A DNA stretch of 64,000 nucleotides from positions 186,001 through 250,000 of the forward strand of contig JAAKBF010000076.1 in assembly GCA_012656075.1 (NCBI GenBank), given 5' to 3'. Positions 19,331 to 29,775 of the stretch are shown here, piece after piece; position 1 is the first letter of the stretch, and the number at the start of each line of letters is the position of its first letter. Under the pieces are notes generated by a model that saw only the letters and a program-made list of their open reading frames with translations, was not told the DNA's origin and made no database searches. This DNA is from Phytophthora hibernalis (taxonomy: Eukaryota; Oomycota; Peronosporomycetes; Peronosporales; Peronosporaceae). The position numbers were made by a program, and so were the translations under genes.

Positions 19331-20222
19331 TACTAGAAGAACGTTTGTCGCGCTCTACTCGTACTCTCTCAGACAGGTATACGAGACGAAAATCATGCGA
19401 GCACACAAAACGACGTCGCTACTGCGGTGATGCAGACTTTCGACCTGGTACTCGCATTGTAAATGCACACTTCTTACAAAATCACATTCATACAACTCAT
19501 GCCTGACCGAACTTCCAGTGATTTGCGCCAATCTGTCAGTGTTGGTAGGCTATTCTTAAGGTGCAATCGACCTACCTAGCCCTCAGTGCAAAAGTCCAAA
19601 TCGTTGATGTATTGATCATCTTTACAGTGTTGAAGGAAGTACCTCCCAGTAGAATCGCTATTGAGACACAACCCCCTGATGCGGCATCTACGCGACCAGG
19701 GCTCCCCCACTGCTACCGTGGCTTCTCAGATAATATACAGTCATACATTAATGCAGTATTACGTAGTAATATTAGACTATCGCAGAATATCACAGCGAAA
19801 GCGAGACATTAATATATAGATTCCAATCACGAATACAGTGTAATACGTGTATCCGATGGCTTGAGCTTGACAGTGAGAACATTCCATTTTGGTGTAATCC
19901 TACCTCAAGGTGACTTTTAAAAGCGAATTGGTCGTGTCAAGGCTTCGACGATCTACCTGTACCGGTACACGTTTCCGATACAAAAAGTAGCGTACGAACT
20001 GCAACCACAACTCTTACACCTATCATTCCACGCAGAACCGACGGGATATTCATCGCGATGACGAAGTGCAATTCGGATCCGAGCATGTTGACGCAGAACT
20101 TAAACTCTCAAGGTTTCTCGAACATCAGCGCTAGGGGTTCAAACGAGCAGGTCCGTCGTCTTTCGAACCACCGCATAATGCACGTACATGTACTTCGTTT
20201 GAGGGACGCGATCAAATACATT
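19331..20222. other. Stretch without recognisable gene
   Basis: Short open frames only (for example 19561-19812), none recognised. Base composition is mixed and no repeat boundary is obvious. Confidence 0.4.
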
Positions 20223-20242
20223 CTCTGGATTTAAATCCAGAG
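20223..20242. repeat. Perfect 20-bp palindrome
   Basis: CTCTGGATTT is followed directly by AAATCCAGAG. It is not followed by a T-run, so there is no reason to call it a terminator. Confidence 0.7.
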
Positions 20243-21226
20243 TTGTTGGGGCGTGCGATCGAGGTGGCAATCACTACAAAAGACATATAACTCGACCTCA
20301 AATAATTTGAATGTGAGAGTGCATAAAGTTTGTTTATTACTGAAACTGCGATAATTAGTACCTGTATCTGAAAATATAAACCCAAGTGAATGTTGCTTAA
20401 GAGTTTTGCAGGGGCAACACGTAAAGTGAGAGTGAATGTCACGAGAGGTTTATTTTTAACGAAAAACCCGGGTTTTACGAGATAAACCCAGATGATAAAC
20501 CTAAAACAGTGCTAATAACCGATACAAATGTAGCGCAAATGTAGCAGGTATAGCAGGTAAATCACCCAGTACTGCAACGAGACGTTGCGTTACAGGTATA
20601 TGAACAGAGCCAACACAGAACGACAGCCCCATCCAGGTACTGGATCAAGAGCTACGGCGTTTCTTTGTTGTGCAATGGAGCACCCCAGCACATGCCGACC
20701 TAGACGCAGTTCGGACACTAGCGAAAATCCACGAGACTCGACAATACAACCTGCTGCAGCCCAAAACGACTCCTGACCCAATGCAAGATTATCTTGCCAC
20801 CTTGACGATACAAGACCAACAAAGACCAAAAGCTCCACCACGACAGACGAAGGACATCAAGTCGCGTCTTTTATATTATCAAAAGGCTTCTATAGTTAAA
20901 ACATAAAACACTAAATAGAAGGCCACTTAACCGGTTACAGGTATATGAATTGAACTTCATCAAACGCTCTTTTGATCGTAGTTTTCGATGTACGCAGCAA
21001 AATACACATCGAAGCAGCAACAACAACTGCATGAATCACATAAAGCTAAATAAACTTCGAAGCCGCAACAGCAACTACATGAAGCACAGGAAGCTACAGA
21101 ACGGTAACGCAATGAGACTTGCGCTAAATACCTCGCATACAGCTGCAACACTTTAGTGGCGAATGCGACGTTGCGCCTCGTAGTATAGAATGAAGCAAGG
21201 AAGCAGTCGTTCATTATTTCGCATTT
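20243..21226. other. Stretch with unrecognised short open frames
   Basis: Plus-strand frames at 20585-20776 and 20670-20906 overlap and match nothing I know. The phrase ACAGGTATATGAA occurs at about 20593 and 20937, suggesting a diverged direct repeat. Between 20990 and 21110 there is a purine-rich, AGCAACA-type low-complexity run. Confidence 0.3.
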
Positions 21227-21367
21227 ATGGGACTGAACGTAGAATCTAAAGACGTTCCTGAAAAACCTCCGTGTACTGGGACCATTGCGGGGCCGCGTCG
21301 GTTGCGGTCACTTCGAATTAGGGAAGCCAAGCAAGAAAAGAAGCCACCGACCGCAGGCACTCAATGA
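21227..21367 (+). CDS. Short ORF of unknown origin (46 aa)
   Basis: ATG 21227 to TGA 21365-21367. The peptide has a basic middle (GPRRLRSLRIREAKQEKK). Such basic segments occur near the ends of retroelement polyproteins, but the identity is not supported. Confidence 0.2.
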   Translation: MGLNVESKDVPEKPPCTGTIAGPRRLRSLRIREAKQEKKPPTAGTQ

Positions 21368-21509
21368 AAGGTGCAGCTGTGTTAACTGCGTGTAATGATT
21401 TTTGCGTCTGATACTGTGGCTATCTTAGTCGCTGATGCAGCAAATTGAACATGCTCGTCACAACGAGCAGCATGAAATTGCTGTTCCAGCGGTGACAGAG
21501 CTACGTAGA

Positions 21510-21653
21510 TTACGTAGTCAGTAACGTTATCTCCTCGTCAAACTTGGTGGACTAGTAGCTCAGGAGCTTGGTTATCTTCGTGCGGTTTGTCGAATCCTCG
21601 TGGATGCCCAGTTTCAGATTCTTGCTGAAGGCCTCGTAGAAATTGTTGTCATT
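21510..21653 (-). pseudogene. HSP90 gene fragment
   Basis: The minus strand from 21653 reads NFYEAFSKNLKLGIHED followed by STNRTKITKLLSY, a stop, and STKFDEEITLL. This is the middle-domain segment of HSP90 (normally FGKNLKLGIHEDSxNR ... LLRYHSTKSGDE), one of the most conserved parts of the chaperone. Only about 48 codons are present, with an internal stop. No other HSP90 segment was found nearby, so this is a retained fragment of a displaced or captured copy. Confidence 0.8.
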
Positions 21654-21823
21654 CCATTATATTTGTCGTCACCATTTCGGGTGAGGCACGGTGCCACAAT
21701 TTGAACTACTTCATGGGTGGGTGACCAGCAGTCGCTACTCTCGTTCTAGAGCTTCGACAAGCGCGCTTGTGATAACCTGGTGCTGTTCACGCCACGAAAG
21801 GCACTGGGGTTACTGCATTATTA

Positions 21824-22034
21824 TATCAAAGTAGAGAGGTATTAGGAGAACTCGAGAGCTTTGGGGGAGGCGGTCACAACGAAGAGTGAACCGACCCCGC
21901 AGTTCGGGCGGATGGAGCCACGTGGCTCCACAGCCGCCGTACATCTGCATATATTAGTTTCACTAAACTATACTATTTCTAAGTAATACTATATATGCAT
22001 ACTATTGGCTATAATACTAACCAATCCTGTTACA
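21824..22034 (-). repeat. Solo LTR related to the 7.7-kb Gypsy LTRs
   Basis: On the minus strand the sequence runs from TGTAACAGG to TCTCTACTTTGATA and includes GAACTGCGGGGTCGGTTCAC and a GTGGAGCCACGTGGCTCCA hairpin. This is the same order of landmarks as in the LTRs at 7739 and 14502 (GAACTGCGGG, TCTACTTTGATA, a hairpin before it). No internal retroelement sequence is attached, so it is a solo LTR of a related family. Flanks ATTAT/GTTAT could be a diverged target duplication. Confidence 0.6.
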
Positions 22035-22126
22035 GTTATCCTCGGCAAGGTGACCAGTTCTTCTTAATCACACGAAGGATCTTGAAAACCAAATCCAGAG
22101 CTTCTCCATGCACAGCACGGCATTAG

Positions 22127-22155
22127 TCATCTCTTCGCAGTCTGCGAAGAGATGA
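22127..22155. repeat. Strong hairpin, 14-bp perfect arms
   Basis: TCATCTCTTCGCAG, one T, then CTGCGAAGAGATGA. A further TTCGCAGT/ACTGCGAA-type motif lies about 20 bases downstream (GACTGCGAATCGCAGTG). The stretch 22035-22470 around it holds no recognised gene. Confidence 0.65.
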
Positions 22156-22478
22156 TGTATTTGACTGCGAATCGCAGTGTGGTGCTCGTCGTGCGGACCC
22201 AACCTGTTGACTCATCGCGAGAGTAACATCAGGTAGTCTAGATGATTATCAACTTGATATGTCCTGAGAATGGCACAGCTTCATGATGTGCACTGACGGC
22301 TATTCTATAATTGCTGTTCGTGCGCTTCGAGTTTTCCATCTTGTTCAACGATTCACATTTTCATTTGTGGCTTCGACCGCCAGCACACTTTCGTATTAAG
22401 AGCATGCGCCACCAACGACAATTCCGGATATCGCGCTTTCATATTTCTTTGGGTCGACTCGTGCTTAAATTTTCCAGG

Positions 22479-22690
22479 ATGAAGACAAGTCCGGCCCGTT
22501 CATTTTCCTTGCAGCTATTTTGGCTGTTTCGGCCTCAACTGCGGACTTGAGCAGCGACACTGAAACGATGCAACCGGCATCCAGCGGAGCCAACCAAGAG
22601 CAGCAGCAGACTTTCACGACAAACTCGGACACCGATGTCATTTAAGGCATGTCAACGTGGGGTGCTCCTGTCGTGGCGATTATTTTTCGC
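22479..22690 (+). pseudogene. 5' relic of a secreted-protein gene related to the 50.6-kb metalloprotease
   Basis: ATG 22479 starts MKTSPARSF; in the next frame a signal-peptide core follows (FIFLAAILAVSASTADL), then a Ser/Thr/Gln-rich region (ANQEQQQTFTTNSDTDVI), a TAA, and STWGAPVV. The order QQQ, TxSDxDVI, SxWGxPVV is the same as in the metalloprotease gene at 51650-51750 (QQQQ, TSGSDVIAYTSVWGSPVV). The relic is frameshifted, has a stop, and lacks the catalytic domain, so it is a truncated paralogue. Confidence 0.55.
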
Positions 22691-22773
22691 ACTTAAAAGA
22701 AGTTTTGACAGAAATTTTGAATAAATCGAACTTGCACGTTCACAGGCATGACCAGGGTTCGGTAGTAGTGGCA

Positions 22774-22915
22774 ATTTTGGACTAGTAGTGATAATGCTAA
22801 TACTAACGAGGTCTGGGTACGGACCTTAGCATTAGCATTAGCAGTTGGGCGATAGCGTTAGTATTAGCACTGCTAATAGTACTACTAATACCCTACTAAC
22901 GCTACTAACGCGCTA
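22774..22915. repeat. Cryptic simple repeat (GCTAAT/ACTAAC-type)
   Basis: Scrambled CTAAT, GCTAAC, AGCATT and ACTACTAA units fill this stretch on both strands. A similar patch lies at 37325-37470. No fixed period is present. Confidence 0.6.
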
Positions 22916-24543
22916 CTTTCAAGATACGATGATTGCTTACTTCTATGCCCTGGAGCTCAAGACAATTATTGCGCAGTACCAGTCGCCGTTGAGCTCACTC
23001 ATTGTCGGTCCTTGAGCGCAGCGAGTTCGTGGCGAATGATCCTGCCCGAAAAGACTCGTTCTTGAAAGGCCGTCGAACAGACCCGTTCTAACACAAGTTT
23101 TAGGAAATTTATATTGTCCAAATTCGGCAAACCAGCTGCACAAATCGATTGACAAAACTGCTCCACGTTCCACATTTGATTGTCGCTGTTTCGTAGCCAG
23201 ATACTACTTGTTCTCTCAGCTGAAAGCTGAGAGCACACAGTGTTCGTCATGTCAGTTCGGCAAATTTGCGAATATTCGATTGGAAAAGTACACTTGGTTT
23301 CACTATGGGGTTTGCAACATCGCTCACTGGCCCCCACTAAACCTTTCGCAATTTCTAAAGTATAAAACAGCGGTGTGCGCGCACACCACACTCCCTGACT
23401 CACCCCAGTATGGTTTTGAACAAAGTGGGTACGCCGAAAGAGACATTTTTACTAAATTCACAAATTTAGCCTCGGGGATACAATTCTCAGTTAATTACTC
23501 GCACTTCGGTCAGACACTCACGGTACGATCCCCGCTTATGTTAATGGGTCTAAGCCTCCGCCCGTTTGACGCAGCACCGAAACGTAACTTGTTCGGGTCA
23601 GATCGGTGCGGAAAAGTGCCTCCAGTAAGTTGCACCTGCAGCCAATGGCTTCGGCGCTGACTTGCGTTACTATGCGTTAGTAGATGAACCCATGCGAAGG
23701 GGCAGGTAGTCAGCACGTTTCTTGGCTTTTGTTACGGCGACCCTTCAGCCGAGATCTCTGAAGCGTATCACTTCTCTAGATATGGGGGTAGAAAGCAAAA
23801 AACACCCAAATCTCGGGCACCGTTCCCGAAAATAGCTGTGGGTCGCATGGATCATTTTCGAAAGTTTGAGAACCGATCCCGAAAATGCAGTGGGTCGTTT
23901 TCGACAATTTAGAGAAAGTTCCCAAATATCGATCTTCAAGTGCGAAGCGTCGCAGACGATGGCTTCGTGAGCCGATCGCGAAGCGGCACAAACGGACGCA
24001 AGCGAAGGGTTCGTGATCGGCTCGCGGCGAAAGGAAGGCCACCGACACCGATCTCGGCGCCATGTCCCGCCGCTCCAGACGGGCGGCGTCGTGTCTGCTG
24101 TCTAGTGGTGTAAGGGCGGCGAATCCGTGGCCGGCGAAACCGCGCGCGTCGCTCCAGACGTGGCCGCAGTCGTCGGTGCGTCGTGCCAACTGGTGTGTGG
24201 GGGCATCTTCCGCGACCGCTGACGCGCTCGCGAAGGCGAGGACCCTCGTGGCTACAGACGTAGTGGCCGCAGTCCTAGGTGCGTCGTCGTAACTGGTGTG
24301 TGGGGTTCGAGTCCGCCGACACGCTCAAGTTGCTGCGGAGGAAGCAGGAGGGGCTCCAATAGTGAAACCCACATTTGCACTACCGTGCACTGCTGTTTAA
24401 TTTATTTCTAAAGCGTACACAATACACTTCTAAGAACTGCGTACTGACGCTCCTCAACCGGGTAGGTTGTAATCCATTTGCAGGAATGAACACATTTTAC
24501 AAGCAAGGTCATTGATCCCACAGCTTAAACGCACCATAAAATA
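22916..24543. other. Unidentified stretch with a small GC-rich duplication
   Basis: A 134-codon minus-strand frame (22999-23403, GTG start) includes plausible sequence (FCQSICAAGLPNLDNINFLK) but no known family. Around 23800-23920 a phrase TCCCGAAAAT(A/G) recurs with GTGGGTCG. At 24164-24202 and 24266-24305 a phrase TGGCCGCAGTC...GGTGCGTCGT...AACTGGTGTGTGGGG is duplicated about 100 bp apart. No gene is supported. Confidence 0.3.
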
Positions 24544-25266
24544 CTACCTCCGTAATGAAAATACTGCACCTTTCAAAACAAATTGCGCATAGCTCGGCCT
24601 CGTTCATTTTCGGGGATAAAAGATACGAGAGGGCAGGGCGTATAAGTGAAGAAAAAGGATTGAAATCAGAAGGTGATGCAGCAGGGAGCATTGTAGACTG
24701 CTGCAACATGCAGTGGAATGCGCGGGGACAGGAGCTGCTGACACTACATGCAAGAGGAGGCACGCTTTGCAGTGCGACCAGCGTGGCGACATCCAGGTGG
24801 GCGTTAAAAAGCGTTTGAGCTTCACGCAGGGGCGTAATGGGGAGCGCGCGCGGCACGAAATACCTTGGCCTTTCGCAGGTGGCCGTGGGGCGGACGTTGC
24901 GCTTCATAGTCTGCAATCCGCACCCCCTTCCGCGCGCGCTCTTTCACGTCCGCGCAGTGCGGCACCTCCCTGCTTCTTCCTCTTTCACGCACTCTTTCAA
25001 GACCTCTCCGCAGCGGCGACTCAGGCGCCCATTGAACGCGTATGTACTTCCACACGCGCTTGGCCTTCTTCGTCGTTAGCATCCATCTTGAGGGCGGTAG
25101 GCGGGAACTGGGTGAGTGAGGCAGGGAATTGAATGGGGAAATCTGTTGGAGGATGGGGAATTGTGGGCGGAAGATTCGGAAAAACTTTATCGCTTTTGCG
25201 AGGGTATCTGATTTCGTTAGAGTGTAATTTGATTGGAAATGTGTAGTATTTTCCTAACGGAGGTAG
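24544..25266. mobile_element. Tc1/mariner-type MITE or decayed mariner element
   Basis: 26-bp inverted ends CTACCTCCGTAATGAAAATA (left) and CTACCTCCGTTAGGAAAATA (right, complement) are flanked by TA on both sides (24542-24543, 25267-25268). TA target and CTCCGT-type ends are what Stowaway/mariner elements show. The 723-bp interior has no intact transposase; long but unrecognised frames occur on both strands and may be eroded coding sequence. Confidence 0.65.
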
Positions 25267-25620
25267 TACTACACAATCAATCAAAGATTACACAAATCAA
25301 GTTTGTCAAGGACCAGTACCCCCTCGCCCGTTTCATCCGCCACCCCAACCAGGCTCACGCAGTAAGTGCCGATCGGGGGCTATTCTTCGCAGGCATATCC
25401 GTCTTGCGTGGTTTCTTGGCAGTCGATTCCGACGGTGGTGGTTTGGTGTCGTCCTTGCACATCTTGCGCTTCGACTGAGCCTTTTAGCCGGCGACACAGT
25501 GATGGCTTCGTCAACTCCCTCTCGCGTCGTCTCTGCATCCGCCGAGTGCGACGTGCTGAACGGCGTCTCCACGTCGGAAGCGTCCGATCGACGCTCGGGT
25601 ATGCGGTGGTCCACGTGTGA

Positions 25621-26196
25621 TCACCGGGGCTGGACCCAGTAATGGGTGGCGTGAAGTCTGATTTGGATGCTACCGAGGGGATTGCCGTACAGGAGTTTCA
25701 GCGAGTGCACCTTCTCGATTCGGTAGCTCAGCCCAGGGCGATAGTCAATGGTGTTCAAGAGTGGGCTGCGGTTCTTCCAGATAGATAGCTGGAAAACAAA
25801 CTTGCTGCGCCGCGCAACATCTAAGCGTGTGTACTCGTCAAGGATGGATTGGAACTCCGATCCCAGATCCTGCTCGATCAGCTCCAGACGCCATAACTTT
25901 TCACACTCTTCGGTGGCGAGCACACACATCTCCAGCGTCACGTGCTCGTGAGGCAATGGCTGGTACGCCTCGATGTACGCGGTGGCAGAGGTGACCTTGC
26001 GGAACGGAAGACGAGATTCTTCAGCCTCTTGATCCTCTCTCTCGGCTCGTAGTAGTTCCAGGGTTGTCGGCATCGTGGCAAATTGCATTGTGAGCATCGG
26101 CAAACCCCTCGCTAGTCCTTGCAACTTATAGTGGGCTGTGACCAGTAATACGCAGATCCCATGCATCTCACGCAGGTCTAACTTGGACCACAGCAC
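25621..26196 (-). CDS. Unrecognised protein, 3' part of a gene
   Basis: A minus-strand frame of about 190 codons has convincing protein-like composition: an acidic helix (LLRAEREDQEAEESRLPFR) then YIEAYQPLPHEHVTLEMCVL and LDEYTRLDVARRSKFVF. No family is recognised. No ATG start with upstream signals is visible; the first usable ATG is that of MHGICVL. The sequence just upstream is tandemly duplicated (26148-26792), and pieces of the same frame occur in both units. This may therefore be the 3' end of a rearranged gene. Confidence 0.4.
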   Translation of the reverse strand: MLWSKLDLREMHGICVLLVTAHYKLQGLARGLPMLTMQFATMPTTLELLRAEREDQEAEESRLPFRKVTSATAYIEAYQPLPHEHVTLEMCVLATEECEKLWRLELIEQDLGSEFQSILDEYTRLDVARRSKFVFQLSIWKNRSPLLNTIDYRPGLSYRIEKVHSLKLLYGNPLGSIQIRLHATHYWVQPR

Positions 26197-26792
26197 TAGC
26201 AGCTCTTGTCTTTATGGCTGCGTGCGGACCAGTTCGCTGGGGCTGTTTCAACGCGGATGGGCCGTGTCGCCAGGCAGTTCGGCAAAGCGCGCTTTCCCCA
26301 CAGAGTTCCGTTGGGCTTTCTCACTTCAAAGTACGCGACCCCTCACCCCACCAATTTAATTTGGGACCGTATGCAGTACTCACACGCTTGCGCTTCGTGT
26401 CAAAACTTGTCTACCTACTGCACTAGTCTACCCACTGTCGAAACGCACACACGCAACTAGTATCGACGCCTTAGTTTTACTCGGGCGGATCTCATGCATT
26501 ACACGCAGCTCTCAAAATCACTCGGACCCTTAACACCAGCAGCTCTTGTCGTCACGGCTGCATGACGAACGGTGCGGTCGTACCCGATCGTGCCTGCTGC
26601 AACGCGGATGGAACGTGCCGGCAGGCAATTCGACATAGCGCACTTCGTCACAAAGTTCCGTTGGGTTTCTCACTTTGAAGCGCATGACTCCGATTTTATT
26701 CGGCACCGAATGCAGTCCTTGCACGCTTCCACTGCTTGTTTACCAACTACACTAGCCTACACACTGCCGAAATGCACACACGCAACTAATAG
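26148..26792. repeat. Diverged tandem duplication, two ~310-bp units
   Basis: Unit 1 (26148-26462) and unit 2 (about 26491-26792) share AGCAGCTCTTGTC, CAACGCGGATGG, AGTTCCGTTGGG and GCACACACGCAACTA in the same order. Identity is roughly 70% by eye. On the minus strand both encode variants of a (K/E)VR(K/N)P segment, so the duplicated DNA was probably coding. Confidence 0.65.
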
Positions 26793-27430
26793 CTCTCACT
26801 CGGACCCTCACAATTGATGTAGTGGTAGTATATTAGTAGTATAGTATATGTAAAAACAAATCGGAGTATACAGTATACGGCAAAATATTACTGCAAAACA
26901 AAAAAATATTTATTTTTCGTGTGTATTTCTGTGTGTGAAATAAATGGAGCTGTGACTTTACCTTGTATCCAGCCAGACCAGCTGAGTCTCGCGCGCGAAG
27001 AGCTCGAAGAGACTCGAGCTAGCGCTACTGTTTGTATGGGTTCGTAGGATTTTATGGCAATCTTTCGCCAATAATACAAAATAAAGCATAGTGAAATGAT
27101 TGAGGTTTTGTATGCATGGTCTATGGTCGATCAATGGTGCCTGTTTCGTCGCCGTGAAATTCTACGGAAATGCCCCATATTAGTGGTCAAAAGTTCGCAG
27201 GTCGAAAGACCTGTGTTTGGCGGCGCAGCACTGTAACTTACCAAAACGGGTACTACTTTTTACAAAGGGCCCTCCCTCTACAAGATATCCCTCTACAAGA
27301 CCACCGTCTTCAAGACCCGTCTCTACAAGATCAATAATCTGTTCCTTGAGCTAAAAGTTTACGTCCTCTTCTTCAATCAATTTGCACAAAAGCCAAATTT
27401 TATTCATTTTTTCGTGCTGTCTTCTTGATC
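26793..27430. other. AT-rich stretch with a short CTCTACAAGA repeat
   Basis: No gene. At about 27268-27330 the phrase CTCTACAAGA or a close variant occurs four times at 17-20 bp spacing. The 3' end of the Helitron should lie here, but no convincing CTRR end with a hairpin was identified. Confidence 0.35.
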
Positions 27431-27431
27431 G

Positions 27432-29674
27432 CTATCCATCCCAGCTACGAGTAGAATTGTTGAATTGTTTTTCGCTGAGATCTAGTAGTAGATTTTCTTC
27501 GTCAATCGCATCCTGAGGTGGCTTCGACCAGGCAGCGATTTCGGCTGTGAATGGCTTGAGCGCCAAAAATGCATTGCGGGAGTCACCCGAGACACGAGGA
27601 GATAGTTTTGCTGAGGCTTGTTTGCGAAAGAAACACTGGACTTCCAATCCACCTCGACTAAAGAATTGAGCGTTTCTCCTTACACCTTGTATGCTGTAGA
27701 ACCAACGGCACACACGAATGGAAACTGTTGGATCTTCAGTGCCAAACATCGGGGAATACCATTTGGAGCCGGGGCAAAGTTGAGGTTACTTCTTGTATAC
27801 CCTTCGGATGCGTAGAACAAAGGGAATACGTCGGTGCCAACAATCTCATTAATCGATTTCGCACCTGGCCCCCGGTCCACCCGCACTAGTGCAACTATCG
27901 GTGGCTCGCTGCGTATCTTTACCAAAATACCACTCGTGCTGTCGCGAACAACCCGAAATTTTGTTGAGGATTTGAATATAACGTCGATCAAAACACCAAG
28001 TGTACCATTCGCTACCTCTTTCGTTGGTCTCACATTCTGGGTAATTTGAATCGGCATACCGGGAATTAAATCAATAAATGGCGCCATTCGACCAAACCGC
28101 TAATCCGAAAGGTTCATCACTTCATTAATCTCCGACCGACTTAGCTTGGTTAAGGCCCCCTTGAAATTAGCCACAACTCGAATTGGATAGGATCCAGCTG
28201 CCATTTTTGTCGAGGCTTTCACAGTAAATTGGTTGTTGATTGCTATACGTGTATAATTTACGGGGCTTGTAAATACTGTTTGGAGACTGGTCACTTGTCC
28301 GATATCCAACGTTGAAGCAGGATCAACACTGCTGGGCACAACCCGGCTGTTTATCATTTTAAGAAATTCAGGAGTCCAATTTCCCAAGCGTGCAGCTTTA
28401 CACCCTTTCCCCCATTCTGGATCTGCTCGAAATCTCACGGACTCCTCCAATATCACCACGGTTGTAAACGTACGCCATAATTCAAACGCTGAGATATCGG
28501 TTGCCGTCCATTTTCGCTTTGCCTTAAAGTCCGCATAAAGAGGCGCAGATCCCACTGGTGGCAGTTGAAGAAAGTCACCACCTAAAAGTATGTGCACGCC
28601 TCCAAACGGAACGTCCATCATTTTTTCTTTTTGAAGCATTCGATCGAGCTTAGCAAATTCCACTGTCTTAATCATCGAGACCTCGTCAATGAGTACCAGA
28701 TCTAAACTGTCCACATCGCTTGCCGACAACCCCTTCTCCAAACTTAGCAGAAAGCTAGCAAGTGTTCGGCCTTCGATAATTGTAGTGGCTTTACCGGCTA
28801 AAGCAGTTTTGATAATGCTGCTACGATGACCCCAGCTACAGCACAATGCTTCAACTGCATCAATCACCCTGTTTTTACCTGTTCCGCCTTCATCGCCTAA
28901 AAACATACGCAGTTGTCTGGAAAAGAGGCTTTCAAACGAAGCACAGTCTGTTTCCTGCATTTTCCAACGTCGGAATAATGCCTCGCCAACTTTACAAAAT
29001 GCTACATGCTGTTTTGCGTTCAGCGTAAATGCACGAGAAACGTCCTGGAGAGTGGCAAATTGGCCGACTTCCTTTCCTTCTGTGTCCGGAGCGGATGGTG
29101 TCCATGTCACAACGCCTTCCGCTAAGGCATCTGAAATAAGTTCCACAACTTGAGTTTCGTGAGCATCACCTGTCGTGTGAATATTTGTGTACAGGGTTGA
29201 ATTCGAGTCTGTGCTAGTAACCCATTTTCTCAAAGTTTCAATCGCTGATCCATTGCTCGCTATCCAATATTTCAACTGATTGTGTCCTCCGGATGATTCT
29301 TCGCTGTCGCTGCCCCCACCTGTTGATCCAACGACAGATGCCACTGTTCCATCAAACATATTGTGCTCAATACATTGTCTTACTGTACCGGTAAGCTCCT
29401 TGTTTGGCTTGGCGATTGTAGGACATCGTATTGGATCCAAATCGCTCGAGTCTAACAATTCCTCATCACCACTGCACATATCAAAAACACTATTATCTAC
29501 ATTGTCGCCCCCTTCAACACCACCCGAAATCACATCAGTTGTCTCAAATATGCTGTTGTGTTCCGATTCTTCGCTATCGTACGTATATTGCGCCGTATCG
29601 GCTGATACTACTGGCGAGCCACTATCCCGCCTAGCCTTATCCCGCCCTTTGTGATAATCATTCATCTTCGCCAT
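27432..29674 (-). pseudogene. Helitron Pif1-type helicase part
   Basis: A 524-codon open frame (28100-29674) carries Pif1/RecD-like helicase motifs: Walker A FLGDEGGTGKNRVIDAV (usual GKS/T is GKN here), Walker B LVLIDEVSMI, motif III HILLGGDFLQLPPVG. The domain continues at 27680-28087 (IDLIPGMPIQITQN) in another frame and ends with VGSTAYKV, a TAA where Gln is expected (motif VI region, AYKVQG), then SLVEVDW and QNYLLVSRV. The helicase would unwind DNA during rolling-circle transposition. Changed Walker A Lys-neighbour, frameshifts and the stop mean it is inactive. Confidence 0.88.
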
Positions 29675-29775
29675 AATTTCTTTGACGAAAGGACTCCGAT
29701 TTTCATTTCAACGCAAGTACGCCTCAATCCATCCCTCGGCAGTATTCGTTTATCACCGAGAAGATCATTGGCAGT

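Noticed and set aside
20223..20242. Palindrome as transcription terminator
   Set aside because: No T-run follows and no gene ends nearby; intrinsic terminators are not expected in nuclear DNA.
24296..24325. GGGGTTCGAGTCC, resembling a tRNA T-loop
   Set aside because: The T-stem does not pair and no acceptor, D or anticodon arm fits upstream; the phrase is part of a GC-rich duplication.
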